64,000 nucleotides of DNA from DASSYK01 sp036258315 (GTDB lineage Bacteria; Actinomycetota; Thermoleophilia; Solirubrobacterales; 70-9), in the NCBI GenBank assembly GCA_036258315.1, contig DATADX010000029.1, positions 45,690 to 109,689 on the forward strand, given 5' to 3'. The notes below the pieces were generated by a model that was not told where the DNA came from, searched no databases, and was given only the letters and a program-made list of their open reading frames with translations. Below are positions 46,609 to 54,858 of the stretch, one piece after another. The position numbers and the translations under genes were made by a program. The stretch's first letter is position 1, and each line of letters begins with the position of its first letter.

Positions 46609-48707
46609 GCACGCACGACACCGTCGTCGGCAAGGCGGAGGCGCGCACCCAGCGCGGCAGCTCGTCGATCTTCAATCGCGCGCTGCTCAAGCCCGCGCTG
46701 ATCTCGAGCTTCACCAAGCTCGACCCGCGCCATCAATTCCACAACCCGGTCATGTTCGTGGTCGAGATCGGCGCGGCGATCACCACGATCGGCTGGCTGA
46801 TCCAGGTATTCAGCGGCGAGCCGCTCGGCGGCGGAAACGAGCCCGCCTGGTTCACCTTCACCGTCGCGAGCTGGCTCTGGCTCACCGTCATCTTCGCGAA
46901 CCTCGCGGAGGCGCTCGCGGAGGGCCGCGGCAAGGCCCAGGCCGACGCGCTCCGCGCCACGCGCACCGAGACCGTCGCGAAGCTGCGCGATGGCGGCGAC
47001 AAGCCCGCCTCCGAGCTGGCCCCTGGCGACGTCGTGGTCGTCGAGGCCGGAGAGGTCATCCCCGGCGACGGAACCGTGATCGAGGGTATCGCCTCGGTCG
47101 ACGAGTCGGCGATCACCGGCGAGTCCGCCCCCGTGATCCGGGAGGCCGGCGGCGACCGCAGCGCGGTCACCGGCGGCACGCGCGTTCTCTCGGACCGGAT
47201 CGTCGTCCAGATCACCCAGGAGCCCGGCAAGAGCTTCCTCGACCGGATGATCGCCTTGGTCGAAGGTGCGGAGCGCCGCAAGACGCCGAACGAGATCGCG
47301 CTCAACATCCTGCTCGCCGGGCTGACGATCATCTTCCTGATCGCTGTCGTCACCCTGGATCCGTTCGCCGAGTTCTCGGGCACCGACGCGTCCGTCACGA
47401 CGCTGATCGCGCTGCTGGTCGCCCTGATTCCGACCACGATCGGGGCGCTCCTGTCCGCGATCGGGATCGCGGGCATGGACCGGCTCGTGCGCCGTAACGT
47501 GCTCGCGCTCTCGGGCCGAGCCGTCGAGGCCTCCGGCGACGTCGACGTGCTGCTGCTGGACAAGACCGGGACGATCACCCTCGGCAACCGCGAGGCGACG
47601 GAGTTCATCTCGATGCCCGGTGTCGATACGGCGGACCTTGCCGAGGTCGCTCAGATCTCCTCCCTGGCCGACGAGACCCCGGAGGGCCGCTCGATCGTCG
47701 TGCTCGCGAAGCAGTTCGGCATCCGCGAGCACGAGTTCGCCGCGCACGAGGCCAACTTCATCCCCTTCTCCGCACAGACGCGGATGAGCGGCGTCGACGT
47801 GAACGGCCGCCGCCTGCGCAAGGGCGCGGGCGACGCGATCCGCGCCTGGGTGGAGTCCGAGGGCGGGCGGGCCCCCAACGAGCTCCAGGGCGCCCTGGAC
47901 CGGGTCGGCAGCGAGGGCGGCACTCCGCTCGCCGTCGCGCGCGATAGCCAGGTGCTCGGGGTGATCTACCTCAAGGACGTGGTCAAGGAGGGCATGCGCG
48001 CTCGTTTCGACCAGCTGCGCGCAATGGGCATCCGCACGGTGATGGTCACGGGCGACAACCGGCTGACCGCCGCGAAGATCGCGGACGAGTCAGGGGTCGA
48101 CGACTTCCTCGCCGAGGCGACGCCGGAGCGCAAGCTCGAGCTGATTCGCCACGAGCAGGCCGATGGGCGCCTGATCGCGATGACCGGAGACGGCACGAAC
48201 GATGCGCCCGCGTTGGCCCAGGCGGACGTCGGCGTGACCATGAACACGGGCACCCAGGCCGCCCGCGAGGCTGGAAACATGGTCGATCTCGATTCGAATC
48301 CGACGAAGCTGATCGAGATCGTCGAGGTGGGCAAGCAGCTGCTGATCACCCGCGGCGCGCTGACGACGTTCTCGATCGCCAACGACGTCGCCAAGTACTT
48401 CGCGATCCTGCCGGCGATCTTCGCCGCGACCTACGCGGCGGCTGGAGAGGAAACCGGCCCGCTCGACAAGCTCAACATCATGGACTTGGGCACGCCACAG
48501 TCGGCGATCATCTCGGCGATCATCTTCAACGCGCTGCTCATCCCGCTGCTGGTGCCCCTCGCCCTGCGCGGTGTCCGCTACCGGCCCCTGGGAGCGACGG
48601 CACTGCTCCGGCGTAACCTCTGGATCTATGGCCTCGGCGGGATCATCGTGCCGTTCATCGGCATCAAGCTGATCGATCTGGTGGTCCATGGCGTCTTCGG
48701 TGCCTGA
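46605..48707 (+). CDS. kdpB: Potassium-transporting ATPase ATP-binding subunit KdpB
   Basis: A 700-residue P-type ATPase. The actuator motif is DESAITGESAPVI. The phosphorylated Asp is in LLLDKTGTITLGNR near residue 319. The nucleotide domain has RMSGVDVNGRRLRKGAGDAI and the hinge MTGDGTNDAPALAQADVG. Membrane helix residues typical of KdpB are present (LVALIPTTIGALLSAIGIAG). GTG start. The last 20 nt overlap the next gene. Confidence 0.97.
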   Translation: MSTHDTVVGKAEARTQRGSSSIFNRALLKPALISSFTKLDPRHQFHNPVMFVVEIGAAITTIGWLIQVFSGEPLGGGNEPAWFTFTVASWLWLTVIFANLAEALAEGRGKAQADALRATRTETVAKLRDGGDKPASELAPGDVVVVEAGEVIPGDGTVIEGIASVDESAITGESAPVIREAGGDRSAVTGGTRVLSDRIVVQITQEPGKSFLDRMIALVEGAERRKTPNEIALNILLAGLTIIFLIAVVTLDPFAEFSGTDASVTTLIALLVALIPTTIGALLSAIGIAGMDRLVRRNVLALSGRAVEASGDVDVLLLDKTGTITLGNREATEFISMPGVDTADLAEVAQISSLADETPEGRSIVVLAKQFGIREHEFAAHEANFIPFSAQTRMSGVDVNGRRLRKGAGDAIRAWVESEGGRAPNELQGALDRVGSEGGTPLAVARDSQVLGVIYLKDVVKEGMRARFDQLRAMGIRTVMVTGDNRLTAAKIADESGVDDFLAEATPERKLELIRHEQADGRLIAMTGDGTNDAPALAQADVGVTMNTGTQAAREAGNMVDLDSNPTKLIEIVEVGKQLLITRGALTTFSIANDVAKYFAILPAIFAATYAAAGEETGPLDKLNIMDLGTPQSAIISAIIFNALLIPLLVPLALRGVRYRPLGATALLRRNLWIYGLGGIIVPFIGIKLIDLVVHGVFGA

Positions 48708-49866
48708 GACAAGCACTGCCTCGGGGGCCGAGAGACAGAGCGGACGCCACAAGATCTTCCTGGGCATGGCGGCGGGGGTGGGAAAGACGTACCGGATGCT
48801 GCAGGAGGGCCACGCGCAGCAGGAGGCCGGCCGCGATGTGGCGATCGGCTACCTCGAGACCCATCGTCGCGAGGAGACGGCGACGGTAGCCGAGGGGCTC
48901 GAGCTGATTCCGCGCCGGCGCGTCACCTACCGCGACACCGAGCTCGAGGACATGGACCTCCCCGCGGTGATCGCGAGGAAGCCGCAGCTGGCGCTGATCG
49001 ACGAGATCGCGCATACCAACGCTCCGGGCCTCGAGCACAGGAAGCGCTTCGAGGACGTCGAGGACGTGCTGGCCGCCGGGATCGACGTGTTCTCTACCGT
49101 CAACGTTCAGCACCTGGAGAGCCTCAATGACCAGGTGGCCGAGCTGACGGGAGTGCGGGTGCGCGAGACGATGCCCGACTCGGTCCTGGGCGCCGCGGAC
49201 GAGGTGGTGCTGATCGACCTCACCCCGGAGGCCCTGCTCGAGCGGCTGCGCGCCGGCAAGATCTACCCTGGCGAGACGCGGATCGAGGCGGCGCTGCAGA
49301 ACTTCTTCAAGATCGAGAACCTGGCGGCGCTGCGCGAGATCGCGTTGCGCCAGGTGGCCCAGGAGGTCGTGGCGAAGCGGCTCACCCGGGAGGTCGTCGG
49401 CGGCCGCGAGGACCGCGTGCTCGACACCGCCGCGACCCAGGCGGTCGGCGAGCGGCTCCTGGCGATGGTCAAGCCCGACAGGCGCGGCCAGCGGATCGTC
49501 CGCCGCGCGTGGCGCTCGGCGCAGCGGCTGGGCGGCGAGCTCGACCTGCTCTGGGTGCGGCCGCCGGCGACGCACCCCGAGGACGAGAGCGACGACGTCG
49601 ACGCGCTGCGCAGGCTGTCGTCGGTGCTCGGCGCCAACCTGATCATCGAGGAGGGCGACGACGTCGTCGAGGTCGCGAAGCGGGTCGCGGCCGAGCGCGG
49701 CACCACCTACGTGCTGATCGGGACCCCGCGCCGGCGCGGCATTCTGTCCTGGTTCGCCGACCCGCTCCCCGTCCGGCTCGTCAAGGAGCTGCCGGGGATC
49801 GACGTCCGGATCATCGCGGACCGGGCCCTGCGCGAGAACGGCGAGGAGAGCTGGGACGGCGAATGA
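48688..49866 (+). CDS. KdpD N-terminal sensor module (KdpD plus USP domains) as a separate protein
   Basis: A 392-residue soluble protein. The KdpD domain has Walker A FLGMAAGVGKTYRMLQEG, YLETHRREET, ALIDEIAHTNAPG and DVFSTVNVQHLESLND. A universal-stress-protein domain follows (about residues 240-380) with VLIGTPRRRGILSWFADP. This is the half missing from the kinase at 41988. ATG at 48688 overlaps kdpB by 20 nt, and a GTG at 48700 is an alternative. It probably senses intracellular signals for the kinase, possibly by complex formation. Confidence 0.9.
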   Translation: MASSVPETSTASGAERQSGRHKIFLGMAAGVGKTYRMLQEGHAQQEAGRDVAIGYLETHRREETATVAEGLELIPRRRVTYRDTELEDMDLPAVIARKPQLALIDEIAHTNAPGLEHRKRFEDVEDVLAAGIDVFSTVNVQHLESLNDQVAELTGVRVRETMPDSVLGAADEVVLIDLTPEALLERLRAGKIYPGETRIEAALQNFFKIENLAALREIALRQVAQEVVAKRLTREVVGGREDRVLDTAATQAVGERLLAMVKPDRRGQRIVRRAWRSAQRLGGELDLLWVRPPATHPEDESDDVDALRRLSSVLGANLIIEEGDDVVEVAKRVAAERGTTYVLIGTPRRRGILSWFADPLPVRLVKELPGIDVRIIADRALRENGEESWDGE

Positions 49867-50408
49867 CCGTCGCGGTGATAGCGATCGTGCTCGCGCTCGC
49901 GATCGGCGGGGGCGCCTACTGGTTCCTGCGCATCCGGGAGCGGCCGGCGACCGCCGTGCCGGGAGCGCGGCGGATCCTCTTCCCCTTCGTCGGGTCCGAG
50001 CTCTCGAAGTCCTCCCTCGATGCCGCTCTGCGCCTCGCGCGCGCCGAGGACGCCACCCTGGTCGCCGCCTACCTCGCGGAGGTGCCGCTGACGCTGCCGC
50101 TGGACACCGCTCTGCCGCGCCAGTCTGAGCAAGCTCTCCCGATCCTCGAGGCGATCGAGCAGCGCGCCGCCCGTAGCGGGGTCGTCCTCGACACCCGGAT
50201 CGAGCGCGGCCGCACGACCCGCCACGCGCTGGCGGAGCTGCTCGAGCACGCGCGCTTCGACCGCATTGTCGCTCCGGCCGCGACGGCGGACTCCGACGGG
50301 TTCAGCCCCGAGGACATCGCCTGGCTGCTCGAGCATGCCGGCGGGGAGATCGTCGTCTTCCGTCCCGACGGGACGCGGACGCTGACCCCATCGGGAGCGC
50401 CTGCTTGA
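49863..50408 (+). CDS. Membrane-anchored universal-stress-like protein
   Basis: A 181-residue protein with one N-terminal membrane helix (VAVIAIVLALAIGGGAYWFL). A USP-like alpha/beta domain follows: RRILFPFVGSELSKSSLDAA, ARAEDATLVAAYLAEVPL, FDRIVAPAATAD and EIVVFRPDG. Its ATG overlaps the stop of the KdpD N-terminal gene (ATGA). It is the last protein gene of the kdp operon and probably modulates the same potassium response. No clear ATP-binding G-x2-G-x9-G motif is seen. Confidence 0.75.
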   Translation: MTVAVIAIVLALAIGGGAYWFLRIRERPATAVPGARRILFPFVGSELSKSSLDAALRLARAEDATLVAAYLAEVPLTLPLDTALPRQSEQALPILEAIEQRAARSGVVLDTRIERGRTTRHALAELLEHARFDRIVAPAATADSDGFSPEDIAWLLEHAGGEIVVFRPDGTRTLTPSGAPA

Positions 50409-50441
50409 ATACTCGGACCGGAGAAAGGAGGTGGTCCTAAC

Positions 50442-50486
50442 TTGAGTTCGATGCTTTTCGGGACACCGGAGGTGCAGGGCCCCTAG
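50442..50486 (+). CDS. Possible 14-residue leader peptide with extended Shine-Dalgarno
   Basis: TTG-started ORF reading LSSMLFGTPEVQGP then TAG. GGAGG lies 10 nt upstream inside the 16-nt 16S-tail complement. The extended ribosome match is the main argument. The peptide itself is not recognised. Confidence 0.4.
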   Translation: MSSMLFGTPEVQGP

Positions 50487-50654
50487 GCCCGGGCACTGGG
50501 AGGCGAGCGGGCCTCCCATGACGTGTCCGAGGGCCGCAGGCGCCGCGCGGGCGCTGGGCGGAATCCAACCCGGGCACCGACGGGCGACAGGAGATGGGAG
50601 CTGTCCCGCCCCATCGCCAATCCCGAGCCCGTACACCGCGCTATACGGCAGCAA

Positions 50655-50687
50655 CCGAAGGGCCGCCCCGTTGGGGCGGCCCTTCGG
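50655..50687 (+). terminator. Perfect 15-bp hairpin terminator
   Basis: CCGAAGGGCCGCCCC pairs perfectly with GGGGCGGCCCTTCGG around a GTT loop, followed by GTCTC. It lies after the kdp operon and the candidate RNA and before the DUF3089 gene. There is no long T tract. Confidence 0.8.
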
Positions 50688-50771
50688 GTCTCAGAGATCG
50701 AGCCGAGGCCCTTGGACGGCCAGCGGTGAGCAAGGAACCAGCCTGCGAGGGACTGTAGGGTCCGTCGCGAC

Positions 50772-51980
50772 ATGGATGCCGGAGGGACATCCTGGACGGG
50801 GAGAGTGCAGATCGCGGCACTCGCGTTCGTGGGGCTCGCAGCCCTGGCGCTGGCCGCTCCGCCGGCGACCCCGGCCGCCCAGCCCACCGTCTGGCTCTGC
50901 AAGCCCGGGGCCGATCCCAACCCCTGCTACTCGAGCCTGCAGACGACCGTGATCGATCCGGACGGCGGCTCCCGCGTCGCCGAGGTCCGCATCGCGCGCA
51001 GGCCGAAGATCGACTGTTTCTACGTCTACCCGACCGTCAGCGAAGATCCGGGGCCGAACTCCGACCTGATCGCAGACCCGGAGGAGATCGCGATCGCGCA
51101 GTATCAGGCGTCGCGCTTCTCGGAGCGGTGCAGGGTGTTCGCTCCGATGTATCGACAGCTGACCCTGTCGCAGATCAGTCCGGGTGCGGCCAGCGACCCC
51201 GGAGCGCCACAGGCGGCGTACGACGACGTCCGCGACGCATGGCGCGAGTACATGAAACGCCACAACAAGGGGCGTGGGGTCGTCCTGATCGGGCACTCCC
51301 AGGGCACCTGGATGCTGAGCCGGCTCGTGCGCGAAACGATCGACCCGTTCAAGCGGGCCAGGCGGCGCCTCGTCTCGGCAATCCTCCTCGGCGGAGACGT
51401 GCTCGCCAAGGCAGGCCGCGATATCGGCGGCTACTTCAAGCACCTGCCGGGCTGCCGCTCCCGCAGGCGGAACGCCTGCATTGTCGCCTTCTCCACCTTC
51501 GACGAGACACCGCCCGACGACGCGGTCTTCGGCAAGCCGGGTGGCGTCTTCGCCGAGGCGTTGGGGCTCGGCGGGCGAACCGGCCTCGAGGTGCTCTGCA
51601 CGAATCCTGCGGCGCTACGCGGAGGGACGGCCACGTTGAGCACGCTGCTGCCGAGCACGCCGTTCCCGGGGACGATCGGGCTCGGCGTCAGGATCATGTT
51701 CGGTGGCACGTTCCCGACCGCGCCGACGCCGTGGCTGCAGCCCCAGGACCACTACCAGGGCGCCTGCGTACGCTCCAACGGCGCGAATGTGCTGATGATC
51801 ACCCCGCTTGCCTCCGCTCGCGACCTGGCGGCGGTTCCCGACGCAAGCTGGGGTTTGCATCTCGCCGACGGGAACATCGCGCTCGGCGACCTCGTCGCCC
51901 TCGTCGGAACCCAGACCAAGGGGTTCCTCAAGGCGCGGGCGGACCGGCGGGCCAAGCGCCGGGCGCGGTCCGGCCGCTAG
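50772..51980 (+). CDS. Secreted DUF3089-family lipase-like protein
   Basis: A 402-residue alpha/beta hydrolase relative. The signal peptide is IAALAFVGLAALALAAPPAT with processing near PAAQ. The mature start VWLCKPGADPNPCYSSL is the DUF3089 signature. The nucleophile elbow is VVLIGHSQGTWMLSRL. Late Cys and His/Asp residues are in QPQDHYQGAC. The start could be the ATG at 50772 or a GTG at 50805 with a better upstream GGGGAG. The substrate is unknown. Confidence 0.82.
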   Translation: MDAGGTSWTGRVQIAALAFVGLAALALAAPPATPAAQPTVWLCKPGADPNPCYSSLQTTVIDPDGGSRVAEVRIARRPKIDCFYVYPTVSEDPGPNSDLIADPEEIAIAQYQASRFSERCRVFAPMYRQLTLSQISPGAASDPGAPQAAYDDVRDAWREYMKRHNKGRGVVLIGHSQGTWMLSRLVRETIDPFKRARRRLVSAILLGGDVLAKAGRDIGGYFKHLPGCRSRRRNACIVAFSTFDETPPDDAVFGKPGGVFAEALGLGGRTGLEVLCTNPAALRGGTATLSTLLPSTPFPGTIGLGVRIMFGGTFPTAPTPWLQPQDHYQGACVRSNGANVLMITPLASARDLAAVPDASWGLHLADGNIALGDLVALVGTQTKGFLKARADRRAKRRARSGR

Positions 51981-51983
51981 GGC

Positions 51984-53156
51984 TCAGTACCGAAGGAGCG
52001 CGGCGACCCCGCCCAGCCTCGTGAGCTCGACCTCGGCCTCGCGCTCCGTCGGGGTGACCTTGGCCCCGGTCAGGAGCGCCTGCTCGATCAGCGCCTCCTG
52101 GACGACCTCGCTGCCGATCGGATCGACGGGTGGCTCGCTCTCGTTCGGGTTCGTCGGCGGAGGCTCGGCGTGGGCCAGCGGCTCTCCGCTCAGCACGAGG
52201 TGCTCGACGCGAGCATTGCGCAGCGCCTCCAAGGTATCGGGGACGCCGGCGCAGCCGTGTCCGTTCGGGGACAGCGCCGCCTCGCGCGCACGCGCGACCA
52301 GATCGATCTCCCGGCGGCGGTTGAACTCGGTGACACCCGCCTCGATCCGCGCCTCGATGTCCTCGAGCTCGTCGTTGATCAGGTCCCTGTCCTCACAGAG
52401 AAGCGGGCGGTGGGCCTTCGGGAATCCGTGCGCGAGCTGCTCGAACCGGACCTTCTCCCCGAACACGAGGAGCTCGCGCCAGCCGCGCTCGCCGGCGAGT
52501 CGGGCGAGCCCCTCCCCCGTTCGCTTCAGGAAGCGCTCGACGTCGGCCTCCGTCCGCTCCTCGATGTCGGGGCCCACTCCGCTGCGGGGAATGCCCTTGC
52601 TGGGCCTGCCCCTCGCGGAGCCCATCCGGGTGCCGCGGTCGGGCGGGTCGACGCGGTCCAGCTCCTCGTCCCGCCGGTGCTCGAGCTCCTCGATCAGGCC
52701 CATCTCCCACTCGAAGACGCGAACCGCCTCGCGGGAGATCACCACCGCCCCGACCGTCGCTCCCTCGTCGATCATCTTGATCATCGGGAGCAGGTGCGCG
52801 CGCTCCCAATGTGCGAGGCTCGTGCGCCCCGGGTCCATCTGCAGCGCGTACCAGAGCTCCCGCCCGGGCTCGCGGCCCACCTCGATGAACCCGACCTGGC
52901 AGCGTCCCTCGAAGGGCTCCGCGGCGAGAAGGCGCTCGTACACCCGCTCGGCCGTCGCCCGCGCCTCCTTGTGGAGGTCACCGAGCGCCCCGCGCGCGCT
53001 CTCCGCGATCTCACGGAGGCCGCTCTTCAGCTCGATCCGCCACGGCTCGCCCCGGTCCGCGGGATCGATGTCCAGATAGACCGAGAGCACGCCCGCGGCC
53101 GGCCGCCACGCGGCCAGCCACTTGAGCGTGCCCTCGTCAGGCGGCTTGTCGGGCAC
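51984..53156 (-). CDS. Bacterial eRF1-like protein (baeRF/VLRF1-type)
   Basis: A 390-residue protein resembling bacterial relatives of archaeal-eukaryotic release factor 1. N-terminal GVLSVYLDIDPADRGEPWRI, central GAVVISREAVRVFEWEMGLI, then the helical ERTEADVERFLKRTGEGLAR and RELLVFGEKVRFEQLAH. A C-terminal L7Ae-like part is RNARVEHLVLSGEPLAHAEP. No GGQ tripeptide is present; the corresponding loop is basic and Gly-rich (DRGTRMGSARGRPSKG). A role in ribosome rescue or stress is inferred from the family only. Confidence 0.65.
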   Translation of the reverse strand: MPDKPPDEGTLKWLAAWRPAAGVLSVYLDIDPADRGEPWRIELKSGLREIAESARGALGDLHKEARATAERVYERLLAAEPFEGRCQVGFIEVGREPGRELWYALQMDPGRTSLAHWERAHLLPMIKMIDEGATVGAVVISREAVRVFEWEMGLIEELEHRRDEELDRVDPPDRGTRMGSARGRPSKGIPRSGVGPDIEERTEADVERFLKRTGEGLARLAGERGWRELLVFGEKVRFEQLAHGFPKAHRPLLCEDRDLINDELEDIEARIEAGVTEFNRRREIDLVARAREAALSPNGHGCAGVPDTLEALRNARVEHLVLSGEPLAHAEPPPTNPNESEPPVDPIGSEVVQEALIEQALLTGAKVTPTEREAEVELTRLGGVAALLRY

Positions 53157-53161
53157 CGCCC

Positions 53162-53401
53162 CTAGGCGCTGGCGATCCGTTGACCGAGCAGCTTCTTGCC
53201 CTGCTCGGCGCCCTTGCGGCTCTCGCCCTGGGCGCGGCGGAAGAAATCCGCCAGCTCGTCGTCGCCATCACGCTCCGCGTCCTGGACATAGGTCTCAAGA
53301 CGCAGCACATTACTCAGGCACTGCTCGGTGACCCAGATGATGTTGTAGTCCCTGTCCTTGGTGCCGGTGACCTCACCGGTCTCCCGAGTCGCTGACTCCA
53401 T
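53162..53401 (-). CDS. Small helical protein of unknown function
   Basis: A 79-residue charged helical protein: DYNIIWVTEQCLSNVLRLET, YVQDAERDGDDELADFFRRA, QGESRKGAEQGKKLLGQRI. ATG is preceded by GGAAGGAGTGACCG, a strong ribosome site. Upstream lies a GTTAAA-N13-GGGTAG stress-type promoter (53437-53461). The family is not recognised, but codon use and signals are convincing. Confidence 0.78.
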   Translation of the reverse strand: MESATRETGEVTGTKDRDYNIIWVTEQCLSNVLRLETYVQDAERDGDDELADFFRRAQGESRKGAEQGKKLLGQRIASA

Positions 53402-53436
53402 CGGTCACTCCTTCCATCGTCGCCTGAATGGAGTGG

Positions 53437-53461
53437 CTACCCGCGGGCGGCGCGGTTTAAC
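53437..53461 (-). promoter_or_regulatory. General-stress sigma-type promoter
   Basis: Minus-strand GTTAAA (53456-53461), a 13-nt spacer, and GGGTAG (53437-53442), 36 nt before the ATG at 53401. This resembles the GTTT...GGGTA pattern of SigB/SigF-type promoters in actinobacteria. Confidence 0.55.
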
Positions 53462-53488
53462 ACCGGAGCGTGTTTCAGATGCCGCTGC

Positions 53489-54049
53489 TCAAAAGCCGGT
53501 CGGATGGCGAACCGAGAAGCCCTTCGGCGAGCGCTTCGTCGCCCGCCAGCGCGGGCCGTTGCCGCCGCTGCCCATCGACGAGGTGTCCCAGCGCAGCCCC
53601 GCGATCTTCGCGTAGGCGTGGCCGGCGTTGGCGAACACCGTGATCCAGCGCCCCTTGCCGGGCTCGCCCCAGCTCATCATCGGCCCCGACGGGATCGGGC
53701 TCGAGAGCATCCCGGCGGCGTTCAGCACGTAGCTGACCGCGCCGGAGCAGTCGTATCCGGCCGCCTCGAAGCTCTGGTGGCCGCCGCCGTAGACGTAGGG
53801 CTTCTTGCGAATCCTGTTCCCGGCGGCGATCGCATTCACGACCGCGGCGGGGGCGCCCGCGGGGGCGACCGCCTTGCCGTTCGGGAGCAGCGTCGCCCTG
53901 CCCATCTTGCCGGTCGGGGCCGGCGCCGCTGCGCTGCCGGGCGCGACCGCTCCTCCGGTCTGCGCCGAGGCCGAGGATGCCCCGATCAGTCCTCCTACTA
54001 CCAGTCCCGCAACCGCGAACAGCCTGAAAAACCGTGTCCTGAACCGCAA
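53489..54049 (-). CDS. Secreted NlpC/P60-like cell-wall hydrolase, copy 1
   Basis: A 186-residue exported protein. The signal peptide is FFRLFAVAGLVVGGLIGASS ending ASAQ, followed by a Pro/Ala linker. The domain has KPYVYGGGHQSFEAAGYDCSG (Cys) and GHAYAKIAGLRWDTS (His), the NlpC/P60 order. It probably cleaves peptidoglycan peptides. TTG start, 6 nt after AAGGAG. It is controlled by the c-di-AMP riboswitch just upstream. Paralogue of 54267-54845. Confidence 0.85.
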   Translation of the reverse strand: MRFRTRFFRLFAVAGLVVGGLIGASSASAQTGGAVAPGSAAAPAPTGKMGRATLLPNGKAVAPAGAPAAVVNAIAAGNRIRKKPYVYGGGHQSFEAAGYDCSGAVSYVLNAAGMLSSPIPSGPMMSWGEPGKGRWITVFANAGHAYAKIAGLRWDTSSMGSGGNGPRWRATKRSPKGFSVRHPTGF

Positions 54050-54061
54050 ACCAATCTCCTT

Positions 54062-54206
54062 CGTAGGCCTGCGGGGTTAGCTGACGGGCTGGCGCTAAAG
54101 GAGCCTGCGCCCCCACACCACTGACGGGTGGGTTCGCCCCAGATGCTTGGTTCCCCCGCTCTCGCCCTCTGCTGGGCGAGACTCGGCATTTGCGCGGAGC
54201 AGCCTA
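54062..54206 (-). promoter_or_regulatory. Cyclic di-AMP riboswitch (ydaO/yuaA type), copy 1
   Basis: Minus strand carries ATGCCGAGTCTCGCC, AGCGGGGGAACCAA, CTGGGGCGAACCCACCC, CTCCTTTAGCGCC and GCCCGTCAGCTAACCCCGCA-GGC in order. These are the conserved ydaO blocks. It ends next to the AAGGAG ribosome site of the NlpC/P60-like gene. TAGGCT at 54201-54206 is a likely -10. Confidence 0.9.
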
Positions 54207-54266
54207 GCAGAACGTGAACGAACTGTGAGCGTTCGCTCGTATACCCGCTCCGGGGCGGCTCGCCGG

Positions 54267-54845
54267 CTACAGGCCGGGCGCGTAGCGGGCGAAGTAGCCC
54301 GCGGACGACCGCTGCGTGGAGCGCCAGCGCGGACCGCTGCCGCTGGTGAGGGACTCGCCGACCGCCGAAGTGTCCCAGCGCAGTCCCGCGATCACCGCGT
54401 ACGCGTGGCTGCGGCTGCCGTAGACGGTGATCCACTGGCCGATCCCGGGAGCGCCCCAGGTGCTGCCGAGCGGGCCAGAGGGCATCGGCCGCTTCAGGAG
54501 GCCCGCGGCGTGCAGCACGTAGCTGACGGCGCCGGAGCAGTCATAGCCCTTCGACTTGAACTTGCGGTGGCCGCCGCCGTAGACGTAGGGCTTGAAGCGG
54601 ATCCGGTTGGCGGCGTTGATCGCCTTGCGGACGGGGCGCGGGGCGTCCGACGGAGCGATCGCGCTTCCATCGGCCGCCAGCGTCGCGACGCCTGGCACGC
54701 CCGTCGCGGGCGGCGTGCCCGGGGGAACGGGAGCCGGCGCGCCGCCCGTCTGAGCCGAGGCCGGTGTCGCTCCACCGATCAGTGCACCAACCAGCAGCCC
54801 CGTGGCCGCCAATCCCCTTGCCAAGTGCTTCCGCTCGAACCGCAA
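54267..54845 (-). CDS. Secreted NlpC/P60-like cell-wall hydrolase, copy 2
   Basis: A 192-residue protein with a signal peptide (LARGLAATGLLVGALIGGAT, then PASAQ), a Pro-rich linker, KPYVYGGGHRKFKSKGYDCSG (Cys) and HAYAVIAGLRWDTSAVGE (His). It is closely related to copy 1 throughout, including its leader. TTG start preceded by GGAGGATTTGTC. It probably trims peptidoglycan stems in response to c-di-AMP. Confidence 0.87.
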   Translation of the reverse strand: MRFERKHLARGLAATGLLVGALIGGATPASAQTGGAPAPVPPGTPPATGVPGVATLAADGSAIAPSDAPRPVRKAINAANRIRFKPYVYGGGHRKFKSKGYDCSGAVSYVLHAAGLLKRPMPSGPLGSTWGAPGIGQWITVYGSRSHAYAVIAGLRWDTSAVGESLTSGSGPRWRSTQRSSAGYFARYAPGL

Positions 54846-54858
54846 GACAAATCCTCCT

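Larger units (their letters stand above)
50409..50771 (+). ncRNA. Candidate structured RNA region after the kdp operon
   Basis: A 363-bp gap with no ordinary gene. It begins with AGAAAGGAGGTGGTCC (50422-50437), complementary to the 16S rRNA 3' tail along 16 nt with one G-U. A 14-codon ORF follows (50442-50486). Then come successive hairpins: TGGGAGG/CCTCCCA, GGGCGACAG/CTGTCCCGCCC and CCGTA/TACGG. It closes with the perfect hairpin at 50655-50687. It matches no RNA family I recognise. Confidence 0.45.

Noticed and set aside
50409..50690. tmRNA, RNase P RNA, 6S RNA or a ydaO riboswitch in the gap after kdp
   Set aside because: None of the conserved cores (tRNA-like ends, GAGGAAAGTCC block, ydaO blocks) were found.
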